Source: Actinomortierella ambigua | Lineage: Eukaryota > Mortierellomycota > Mortierellomycetes > Mortierellales > Mortierellaceae | Direction: 5' to 3' | Length of the DNA: 64,000 nucleotides | NCBI GenBank assembly: GCA_016098155.1 | Contig: JAAAJB010000009.1 | Coordinates: 63,400-127,399, forward strand | Shown: piece by piece, positions 9,766 to 19,612 of the stretch | How positions within the stretch are numbered: the stretch's first letter is position 1 | How the letters are laid out: each line of letters starts with the position of its first letter | Notes under the pieces: generated by a model | Databases searched by the model: none | The model's input: only the letters and a program-made list of their open reading frames with translations | What the model was told of the DNA's origin: nothing | Translations under genes and position numbers: made by a program

Positions 9766-11713
9766 CTAAAATCTAGTGTCTTGACGTCGCCCTCGCGGTG
9801 GCATATGTTGTTGTGGTGAAGTTGGGGTCGAGAACTGTCCACCATATGGCTGATGGCCACCGTATCCACCGCCATTACCGCCATTGTTACCGTGCTGGTT
9901 GCCATAGTAACCTGCTCCACCACCATACGCGTTATTGTTGTTGTTATGGTTGTATCCTCCTCCATGACCACTGCTGTGATGACTGCCGTCCAGTTCCGAG
10001 CCATGCTGTGATTGCAAGGGTGAGCCTGGTCGCGGCTGTTGTTGTTGTTGCTGCGTGAAGGGATAGCTCGGTTGTTGGGTTGTCTGTGAGTAGTCGGTAT
10101 TGTATCTCTGAGGCCGTGGAGGGGCGGAAGGGGTCACGACATTATTAACACCTTCATAGTAGGCCGTGTCTGGCGAGAGAGGCGAGCCATATGCGTCCTT
10201 CTTGTTCTGTTGGGCTAAATACTGCTGCTCATAGTTTCCGCCATACGCGTCGTAAATGTCGTCAGGAGTAGTGTAGGCTGAATCTGCGTAAGGATCCATT
10301 GCGTTTGTAGAAGTCGGCATCTGAGACTGCTGATACTGTTGCTGCTGCTGCTGTTGTTGATGCTGCTGTTGATAGTAAGGGTGATTGTTTTGGGTAGAGC
10401 CGTACTTGTAGCCATCGCCACCTCCTGTGTTGCCATACCCCCCGCCAGACGCGTTGTTGTAGCCGCCTCCTTGATTGTAGTTATTTCCGTAACCATTGTT
10501 GTAGTTGTTGTTGTTGTTATAGTTGTTGTTGTTGTAGTCCTGGTACTTGTTGGCGGCACGAGGTCCAGCATTATAGTGGGCATTTGAGGGTTTGTTGAAC
10601 GTTTCAGCACGTTTCGGCTTGGGAGCTGGCTCCGAAAGGTCAACCTGGGGCAGAGTCGGTTGCTTCATAGGTCCAAGAGCAATGTCCTTGTTATTTCCTC
10701 CACCAGAACGGCCCTGACTCGCCTCAAGTGCACGAGCCTTTGTCTTCTTGCGAATCAGCTCGTCAATGCTGTCGATCATGAGGGTGAGAGCGGTAAGTTG
10801 AAAAAAAAAGTTTATGTCAGACTGGGAAGGAAGGATAGGGGAGAGAGAGACAACATCCATCCATTAAAGATTTTACATCTTTTGCATCATTGAGCACTCA
10901 CCGCTTATCGATCTTGTGGCAGCAGAATTCCTTGAGGTTGCCCTGGATATGGCTAAGCAATGGCAGATAGATGATACAGGCGGCCAGGAACTGGATCAGC
11001 TGGCTGGCGAACATGAGCACCGTGAACGCCATGAGGCACATGGTAATCTGCTTGTAGATGCTGGGGCCTGCGAGAGCCTCGAGGTCAAAGGGGCTGAATG
11101 ACTCGTTCTTCTTTTCTGCGTTTTCCTTTGCAATCATGAAGGTCTGGACCAGAATGGAAGCGTTGATGACCTGACGAGGTGCATCGGCAAGCATCAGTCG
11201 TTTCCAGCCACGGAAGGTGAAAAAGCAAAAGAACGCCAGCTCGTCCACGCGCTTTTTCGAGCTGTTGATCTGTGAGAAGAGGCAGTAATGCGGGTAGGAG
11301 CGGATGACATAGTAGCGGTTCGCAATCATCGACGTGAAAGCAAAGGCAATGTCTCGCGTGTTGATGATGCGGATGGCGCGACGGATGTCCCACGCCAGCA
11401 ATAAGAGACCAAGGATGATACAGGCTGAGAAGAGGTACTTGTACACACTAAAAGGTAGCTTGATATTGGCCACCTCAATATTCACGATGCCCGTCTTTGC
11501 GTCGACATGGAAGAATGTGTCGGGGTTCTTGTTAGCCAGCAAGTTGACGGCGGTGAAGATATCGGCACAGTACACGAGAATTCCTCGGATGACAACGACA
11601 AAGACCATGCAGTAGCAGAACTGGCGCCAGCAAGAGTTGTCGATAAAGTCATCGACATTGATAAAGTCAAACTTGTGGTCCTGGACCTGTTCTCGCTTCC
11701 ACCGTGCTCCCAT
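9766..11713 (-). CDS. KCH1/PRM6-like low-affinity potassium transporter
   Basis: Exons 11713-10902 and 10768-9766 on the minus strand give 604 aa. The N-terminal 270 residues match the fungal KCH1/PRM6 family: 'DHKFDFINVDDFIDNSCW', a membrane segment at about 33-50, 'IKLPFSVYKYLFSACIILG' with a second hydrophobic stretch, 'AWDIRRAIRIINTRDIAF', 'FFCFFTFRGWKRLMLADAPR' followed by QVINA, and a C-terminal pair of membrane segments ending near residue 255. The splice join reads 'HKIDKR|IDELIRKKTKAR', matching the conserved cytoplasmic segment after the last membrane helix. The remaining roughly 330 residues are a disordered Asn/Gln/Gly/Tyr-rich tail. Yeast KCH1 and PRM6 mediate low-affinity K+ uptake that supports calcium signalling during mating or ER stress. 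The tail is far more Asn/Gln-rich than the yeast protein as I remember it. Confidence 0.9.
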
Positions 11714-13586
11714 GTCTTACGAGTCTGAACACACTGCAGGGAGAGTGGGGGTATGGGGGTGGGTGGGTGGAATATCGATGTTGCGAGCGAGCAGATAAAG
11801 TGAAGCCTGGCTCTGCTATACCAAGTGAGGGGGAGTGAGGGCGAGTGAGGAGCTGAAGGCAAGGAACGTGCTACTGCACAGTCGGGCTCCTGGGGAAAAG
11901 GGGGAAAGAGGAAAGCAGCTGCCTCGCAGGAACCTGCAAAGGCTGCAAGGAAAGGCAAAGGGACACCACACTAACTGTGGGATTGAGGAAGGGGCCGAAA
12001 GAGTCGGTCTTGTCTTGAGGATGTTGGCAGCTGTGGTCGTGGAGGAGTGAGGGGAAAGTGAGACGGGCGGAGGGCCCAGGGGTGGTGGTGGTGGGGGGGG
12101 GGGGGGGGGGGGGGGCAGTGAGATTGAGGGAAGGGCTGAGACAGCGAGAGCCCTAGCGCAGGGGGAGGGGAGTAGGGTGACGGAGACGCGGAAAGTGGGA
12201 CCTTTGACAGCGAATATGCCGCGGACAGACACAGATGGAGGAAATGGGGGAGGGAGGAGAGATGGAGGAATGAATGCAGGAGAGATTATACAAAGCAGAA
12301 TGAGTGCTTTTGCTTGTCGCAATAGTAGAGTTTTGGAGGGAGAGGAAGAAAGGAGAGGGGAGAGAAAGGAACAACAACAACAGGAGCACCAGCACCCAGC
12401 ATCACACAACAGCAATAAACAACAACAACAACAAAAAACACTCTAAATTGCCAGCCTCATCTCATCAAAAGATTGGTACGACCTGAATTCACAGGTACGG
12501 TACACAGTGTCCTCTTGAGTGTATGTTTGTCCTCGGGGGGGGGGGGAAAGAGTGGGTAGACAGACTATCGCCGCCTTTTAGGTGGGACAGGCGCAACGTA
12601 CCCGCCAGCAGAGGCAAACAATACTCAAGAGAGCAAAATATGCCCAGCAGCAGAGCTAAAGTGAGACAGAGAATAATACGAGCGAAAGGGGCAGCCAATG
12701 CGCGTGGAATACCACGCACCCAACCAAGAGGCCAGGTCACATGATCGAAATGACCCGGCTCCACAAAAACTTTATATAACACATGGCTGGCTCTGGGACA
12801 ATTGGTATGTACTTGGGGGGCATCGGCTCTTGTTTCTCGCTTTGCCTGCTCTCCTTTTCTGCAGCCTTGGCTTCTGCTTGTCTCTTACTAGTTATGACTG
12901 GGACATCAGCTCTTGTATCCTGGCCCAATAAAATAGCTTACTGGTATGCTTATGAGGAGCCTACTTGCGTAGACTTGTTTACCACTGTGAATTCGAGTCT
13001 GAATGGCCTCGAGTGCCCTCTGGGCCGGTGGGTAGGGCGGCCTGTCGGGTTGACTCGCGGTGGCGAGCGGTTGAGAGCTTCTCTATGGATTGCTGGCTAT
13101 GGATGTAGAGCACCAACTGTGGTTTGTCATCCATCTGGCTTATCTTCTTTTCGAGTGCCGCGTGGGCTTTGTCGAGGCTGTCAAGCGTGCCTGAGGCCCA
13201 TCGAGTTGTGCTGTAGAATGCTGCAGGGACGCCAATACGAGCTTTGCCCTAGAGAGTGACGGGGATGCACTGAGGGTGTAGAGGTGGTGCATTTAGGCCT
13301 TTGTCGTGCAACAGCTGCCATAGACGAGGGGTGCCCATGACGGGTAGAACGAGGTAGAGGCGAGGAATGATTGCAATCAAAGACTCTCCCAATGGAATAT
13401 CAAAGTGTTTTGAACTGAAAGATCATGCTTTTTACATGGATGGAGACGCGGGAAGTTTGGAAAGGTCTTTCTAGTTCCAAGGTAACGTGGTATGCTTTTT
13501 TTTTGGCGTTGATTTTAGTGAAATGAATGGTAAGTGTACAGTTAGACTATGTGAAAAGGGAACGACTGAAAAAAATAAAGAGTACT
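11714..13586. other. KCH1-like upstream region and gap to PDB1
   Basis: From 11714 to about 12480 the minus strand is strongly pyrimidine-rich (plus strand GA-rich), as expected for a long fungal 5' leader. It includes a 23-nt G run at 12093-12115. At 12771-12777 TATATAA-type sequence occurs and can be read on either strand. The DNA from 12783 to 13260 is open on the plus strand for 158 codons beginning with a possible signal-like segment, but I do not recognise it and its ATG lies too close to the TATA to be that box's product. From 13260 to 13586 there is only the PDB1 3' flank. Confidence 0.5.
12093..12115. repeat. Poly(G) run, 23 nt
   Basis: An uninterrupted run of 23 G on the plus strand (poly-C in the sense of the KCH1-like leader), preceded by GGTGGTGGTGGT. 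It is long enough to form a G-quadruplex and prone to length error in assembly. Confidence 0.8.
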
Positions 13587-16325
13587 TTAAGCGCCAATCT
13601 TCTTGTTAAGCGAGCGCTTGATGACACGCGAGATGACATCGACGTCGGGGAAAGCAAAGTCCTCGAGGTTCTTAGCATAGGGCGTAGGGATATCGGCACC
13701 GGTGACACGCACAACAGGGGCATCCAAGTAGTCAAAGGCCTCCGACTCCATGATCTGTGCGCAGATCTCCGAGCCGACACCAAACTGGGGCCAGCCACCC
13801 TCCACGGTGACGAGGCGGTTAGTCTTCTTCACCGAGTTGATGATCGTCTCAGTGTCCAGAGGGCGAATCGAGCGCAGGTTGATGACCTCAGCCTTGCAGA
13901 TGCCCTCCTTCTCCAGCAGGTTGGCCGCCTCCAGAGCAAAGCCGACAGCTCGCGAGTGAGCGACCAGAGTAATGTCCGAGCCCTCCTTCTCAATCTTGGC
14001 CTTGCCAATCTCAATAGTGAAGTCCTTGGACAGAGCAGCCTCCGACATAGGGAAAGAGATACCGTACATCAGCTCGTTCTCCAGGACAACGACAGGGTTG
14101 GGATCACGGATGGCAGCCTGCAACAAAAATAGTCATAGGCGAAACAAGTGCGTCAATAAAAGACTCTCTCAAGCGAAAAGGAAAGAGTTTTGAATCAACA
14201 CATCATTCTGGGCATCTTTTGACAAACATACCTTGAGCAGACCCTTGGCATCCTCAGAGTTCCAGGGGGAGACGACCTTCAGGCCGGGGACGGATCCGTA
14301 CCAGGCAGCGAAGCACTGAGAGTGCTGGGCAGCAACACCAGCAGCAGCGCCGTTGGGGCCACGGAAGGTAATGGGGCAGTTGACGTTGCCACCAGACATG
14401 TAGTGGGTCTTGGCAGCAGAGTTGACAATTTGATCAATGGCCTGGGGGTTCGAAAAAGAAAAGCAGTAAGTACACGGGCTAAGGAAAGTACGTTGTCTCA
14501 GCACCCATCTCGTGGGGCAACCAAAGAAAACGTTTTTGTACCTGCATGGCAAAGTTCCAGGTCATAAACTCGCAGACAGGCTTGAGGCCCGAGAAGGCGG
14601 AACCGACAGCGAGACCGCAGAAGCCAGACTCGGTAATAGGGGTATCAATGACACGCTTGGGGCCAAACTTGTCCAGGAGACCCTTGGAGACCTAGAGACG
14701 AATGTTTGAGGAAAATGACGTACGTAATGTGAGTTCTGGTGGGCGCACAAGAACTTGTTGTAGGAAGGTTCAATCCCCTGCAGGCCGCCGATGAGCACTG
14801 ATCACTTTCCCTGTACAAAGTGCACAGCGAGGAATCTTTGGGGCAACGAAAACCCAAAAAAAAAAATCATCCAGCCACCGGAACTGCCCGCATTTCATTC
14901 CCCTCTCCCCCTGTGGCCTATTGTTCTCTCAGGAACCTGCTCACCAAGTCTTTTCTGCAGGACTCCCTCCCTCCCCACATCTGCGCATTGTCTGCAATCA
15001 GCGACGAGCAGCGGAGGAGGGGTCAATGGTGCCTGGCAGCAGAGAAGAAACAGCGACCTGCTGCATGGTCGAATTGGACCAACAGCTATACCTCGGCTAA
15101 TTCCTGCAGATCATGAGCTCCTCCAGTGGAGGGCTTCAGACACAAGCGCGACATGGTCTGAGATAGCACTCCTGAGTGTGCCCTTAGATCAGGGTTTGCG
15201 TCATGAAACGCTCATGATGTAGAGGGAAGGGGACACCAATTACTAACAGGAATCTACTAATCATACCTTGTAGGCGCCGTTGTACTGGCCGACTTCCTCA
15301 CCCATCAGGTAGACCTTCTCATCGGCGGTCATCTCCTCCTCCAAGGCAGCGTTCAGGGCATCACGGACAGTCATCTAATATTATGTGAATAAGACAGGAG
15401 CATTGAGGTAAGAGTCAGTGACACACTCCCTACCAAAGGTCTTTTTTTTGGGTGGGAAAATAAAAGGAGTTTCTTTCAAAGATCCACCGAGAAGAAAGAA
15501 AACATGAACACAGGCGTGGGAGATTGCTCTTATCAACTCTGTTGGAGGGTGGGGATGCTCGCCCTTGCTTTACCACTTTCCCCTCATGCCCCAGAGGTGT
15601 TGATTTGGGCGGTAGTTGTTGTGCTGGCTGGGATGAATGTGTTGTCAGGTATTCCCGCTAGCGAGAAGATTATCGTCTGCCTCCCATCAGCTCATCAGCC
15701 CAGTTTAGGAGTGCTTTTTGTCAACCCGCAAAGATGGGTGGTCAAGCCAGAGTAGATCTGAGGGTAAAAGAGAGGGCAAAGGGAGAGATGGTTGCTGCAA
15801 CTGGCTCGGATCGATCACGAAAACGAGGTTTCGTCTACAGGTGCACTGTCGATGGATGTCGGGTTCGTCCTCACTCGACGAGACTCGTCAGCTTTCTCTC
15901 CCTTGTTATCTTTTGTTCGTCCAACGTATCCTGCCGCTTTTGCATTCCCGCTCTGCCGATATGGTTGTGGAGAATAAAATTTGTTTTTCCCAAAAAAACG
16001 TCAAAGATAATAATGGCGTCGCTTTTTTGGGTACAGACGACGTTTCGCCCAGTGTGTAAATCAACGAGAAACATTGCTGTCCACACTGTTGTCGCTGTTG
16101 ATGTCGTTATTGTTGATGTTGTTTTGCTGCCACCATTGCTGCTGAGGTGGTGGTCCAAAAACTAGTATGAGAGCGATGGATTACCTCGACACCATTCTTG
16201 CTGTTGTAGCCACGCTTAGACAGGAGGGCGGCGTTGGCGAGCATGCCAGGGTTGGAGCGCAGGAGGGCCTGGCGCACCGAGGTGATAGGGACAACAAGAG
16301 CCTTCTTGAGGAGAGGAGAGGACAT
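13587..16325 (-). CDS. PDB1: Pyruvate dehydrogenase E1 component, beta subunit, mitochondrial
   Basis: Exons on the minus strand: 16325-16185, 15374-15267, 14691-14542, 14441-14232 and 14117-13587; all phase 0; 379 aa. The protein forms the alpha2-beta2 E1 heterotetramer that decarboxylates pyruvate with thiamine diphosphate in the mitochondrial matrix. The first exon is a presequence rich in Arg, Lys, Ser and Leu without acids before the final residues. Then come '[15 protein letters not shown]', '[16 protein letters not shown]', '[19 protein letters not shown]', '[16 protein letters not shown]', '[20 protein letters not shown]', '[18 protein letters not shown]', '[13 protein letters not shown]' and '[14 protein letters not shown]', all E1-beta landmarks. 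Introns 1 (810 nt) and 2 (575 nt) are long for this window and I see no nested gene in them. Confidence 0.97.
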
Positions 16326-17868
16326 GGCTGATGGATATGTGAAGAAGGGATGAGTTGGGTGTAGGAGTGATGGACAGGGAATGAGGGAAAAGAGAGAATC
16401 AGAAAAGAGAAGAAGAGAAGAAAAACAGAAAAGGGCTGGCTGGGCTGGCCACAACCCAGCAGATTTTCTCTGATTTGATTGTTTATTCTTTTCCCTCTGC
16501 GCTGATAATGATCCGACCGCGCGCGGAATCTCAAACTGGCGGTCTTTTTACCTCCCCCCCTTCCTCTCCCTCTTCTCTTTCCCTGTTCTCCCGTCGCTCT
16601 CTTGCCCACTCTTCTCTGTCGCTCTCTGTCTCTCTCTTATTTTCTCTCTCTCTCTCTCTTTCTCTCTATCATCATTCCCTCCATGCTCGTCTCACCCTCA
16701 CTTGTCTTTGATCCATAGCCCAAGGATCAACTACCCACTCGGTGTCACTATCATCCTCCCTAGCTCTTCTCTAGTGACTTCAAAGCGGAACGCGCGCGGG
16801 CGAGAAAGACTCGAGCGCTCAATGCAGGAATCTAAATAGAGTCGAGCTCCCCGCGCGCGCGTACAAACAATAATGTTGCCACCCGTTCATCAAACAGCAG
16901 CAGGAGGCGGGCTATCCTCGATCCACTTTTCCGCTCTTGTGCAAATGCTCATCCTCCGAGTGAATATCATTTTGGCCGTCTTCCCCAAGTCATTTCCTAT
17001 ACACTTCATAGTCGGGAGGAATAGGGAACGTATTGACTACTTTCTTACGTCCTCCCTCCCCCCTCCTCTGTGCTCGTCGCTCTATCCTCCTTACACAGTA
17101 GCTGGTTTGTATGTCCTACCAGCCGTTGTGCATTCCAACAGTATGAGCTGCAGGGCACTTGATGCCACCATTCGTCGATCACCATCCCTTTTGGGGTGTC
17201 CCTTCAACATGCTGATTGATGGCGCTCTGTCAGACAGCCCCACAGCCACCGGGACTAGACCGCTTGAAGCCAAAAAAAAAAAAAAAAAAAAAAAAAAGAA
17301 AAAAAAAAGACACGCGTCCTGTTCATCCCTTTTTACTTTCAAATGTCATCTCTATGATCTCTATGATGGATGGGGTCTCTCTCTTGAAAACCCCAATAAC
17401 CTTCTTGCGATATAAGGGTGTTGCCTTGTAGAGAGGGTTGTGGAGGGAAAACTCTCTTGGACCTTTGTCCTCGAATCAGAGTCTACAGAACAACAATGTT
17501 TGCCCGCTCTTTTTTCTTCTTCATCCGTATGCCCCCCCCCCTTGAGAACCTGTCCCACCCGCACCCTCCGACCGAGCAGTGCAAACGTTTTCATGTAAAA
17601 AAAAAAAAAACGCGTCTGCTGGACGTCGTAGACAATTCGCGCATGTCAAAAAAAAAAATCCGTACTCACTCCTCTCCTCTCCAGCCGATATCGAGCGCCT
17701 GCTACGCTTTCTGTGTGTCAACTATTTTTGATAAAAGTTTATGGGTAGATGTACAGCTTGACTAACAAAAAGAGTAATGCGAGAATGAAGAGTATACAGA
17801 AACAGGTATGGAGAGTGAAAAAAAAAGATGGTGTGTGACTTCCTACACGATGGGCCTGTCATTGCACC
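16326..17868. other. PDB1 upstream / NSA2 downstream gap
   Basis: CT-rich sequence (16540-16700) lies directly upstream of PDB1. A GC-rich block with repeated CGCGCG occurs at 16790-16862. Further along there are A-runs at about 17272-17310 (A26-G-A10), 17598-17611 and 17649-17658, and small ORFs with no recognisable product. Confidence 0.55.
17272..17310. repeat. Poly(A) tract
   Basis: 26 A, one G, then 10 A on the plus strand in intergenic DNA. No coding remnant is recognised in front of it. Confidence 0.8.
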
Positions 17869-19329
17869 TTAGACAAGCAGAAGGGCGTTCACACATCCAT
17901 CGTTCTCAGGGTTGTTTGTCACCTGGGCGTACTTGCCCCAGACAACCTTGCCACCCGTTGTGACAAGTCCCAGCTCGGAGACATTCACCTCGATGACAGT
18001 ACCCTTGGTCAGGACACCAAGCTGAGTGTACAGGGGCGACTGTGGGTTCTTCTTGACGCCAATGATGGGCAGGCAGAATGTTGCCTTGAGCTCCGGATGA
18101 GTAACATGAGCCTTCTTGTAGCGCATAGCCGAGGGGCGGATAAAGCGCTCGTACTTTGGAGGCTTGCGCGTAAAGCCCTCGCCGACAAAGGTCGCCTTGG
18201 TAACCATACGCTTCCACGACTTGCTCTTTGTCTTGCCCGAACGGAGCACCTTGAACATCTCATCCTCGGCAATTCCGCGCACCTTGGGCAGCGGCACGTT
18301 CCACTTGCCAGCCTTCTCCTTGCGCTTCTGCTTGATCATGTTGCTCAGCACCTTGGCACGCTGCTGACCCTCACGATCCAGCAGATAACCGGGCACGGCA
18401 CCCTCAGGAACAGCCTCGTCATCCTTCTGTTTGGCGTTCTTCTCCTCGTGTTGCTTGATCCTGTCAAAGTATGAAAAAGTAATAAAAAGGTAGCCGTGAG
18501 TTAAATATGTTCATGTAGAACCAGCAGGAAATTGATAAAGGATCCAAGGGGACACTGTCGTAGAGACGACACGTTGGCTGACGGTGAAAAATGACAGGAG
18601 CAGTCCACCTGTAGTCGAATCCACGACAACCACGAGGTTCAGTGTCTCATGTCTATTAGTCCCCTTGCTGTTGAAGTCCACAGTGAAAAGCCGATGTGTT
18701 ATCCTCGGAGTCATAATACGGTCCATGTTCTACTGCTGTCGTCCGGTCTGTCCACTCGAGTGTGCTGAGAGGAGTATACTGCGGATGAGAATGCACATTT
18801 CATGCGGCAGGGGAGGGCAAGGAGGGTTCTTCACAACATACGTCTTCTTCATCTGGATCTTCTCGGCGTGTCTCTTCTTGTTGTACATCTTGGCCCTCAA
18901 ACCAGTGACCTTCTGTGCAAACTGAGAGTCCTTGTGGACCTGACGGGCCTCTCTCTTGCGCCTATGGAAAGTGAGTGAATGTAAAAGGGTTGGTTATCTC
19001 AGTTTAAACCACAGTCAGCATAGAAGGAAGCAGGTACAAGTAGCCTTAACAACGACAATGGACATACTTGCGCTCGGCATAATCGAGCCGGCGACCGTGT
19101 CGCTTAATCGACTCTTCGATATACTCGTTCTGAGGCTATTGGTGGTGATAGCCCATCAAGTTGCGAATGGGACACAATGAATTGCATCAGATAGAAGGTC
19201 GTGTCTGGGTCAGTACTGGTTGTATTAGAGTCGCTTAAAAGCTCATTAGGAAAGCAAGGCTCAGGATGTATCATCATCATCCTCGGTGGTGCACTGCAGT
19301 TTTGTCCGCATGCAGTAATGCATTACCAT
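17869..19329 (-). CDS. NSA2: Ribosome biogenesis protein NSA2
   Basis: Exons on the minus strand: 19329-19327 (ATG only), 19135-19068, 18961-18842 and 18460-17869, giving 260 aa (yeast 261, human 260). NSA2 is an eS8-like factor of the pre-60S particle needed for 27S rRNA processing in the nucleolus and nucleus. Landmarks: '[19 protein letters not shown]', '[17 protein letters not shown]', 'IKQHEEKN', '[18 protein letters not shown]', '[20 protein letters not shown]', '[17 protein letters not shown]', '[16 protein letters not shown]' and the C-terminus '[15 protein letters not shown]'. Exons 2-4 are certain. The first exon is inferred: family proteins begin M-P-Q-N-E-Y and the acceptor lies exactly before the Pro codon, so only the ATG is missing; the ATG followed by GTAATG at 19327 fits. 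The gene diverges from the P5CDH gene with about 280 nt between starts. Confidence 0.95.
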
Positions 19330-19533
19330 GCTGGTTCAGAATGCGTGAGGGGATAAAAAAGGGCTGAACAGACAATGCAAGACCCCACCACAAATAACAC
19401 ACTCTAACCGCCACCGTCAATTTTTTTTTAGCATCTGCCTACAACAACAGAGCAAAGCCACACATTATTTGAATCACATGACCTGTGAAGCGACACTGCT
19501 CGACCCCCTGCCCCCCCCCACACACTCTTCCTT

Positions 19534-19540
19534 TATAAAA
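19534..19540 (+). promoter_or_regulatory. TATA box of the P5CDH gene
   Basis: TATAAAA followed by GGCCGCG, about 75 nt before the ATG at 19613 and in the gap shared with NSA2. A strong TATA suits a gene whose codons are strongly biased towards C-ending forms. Confidence 0.7.
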
Positions 19541-19612
19541 GGCCGCGCAACTCCCACGCCTTGGTACTTCCTTCCACCCCCAACTTCTCCTCATTCCTCA
19601 TTCAGAACAACC

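Noticed and set aside
12783..13259. 158-codon plus-strand ORF with a hydrophobic N-terminal part
   Set aside because: The only TATA-like element is too close to its ATG to drive it, the C-terminal half is Arg/Cys/Gly-rich as in non-coding frames, and no family is recognised.
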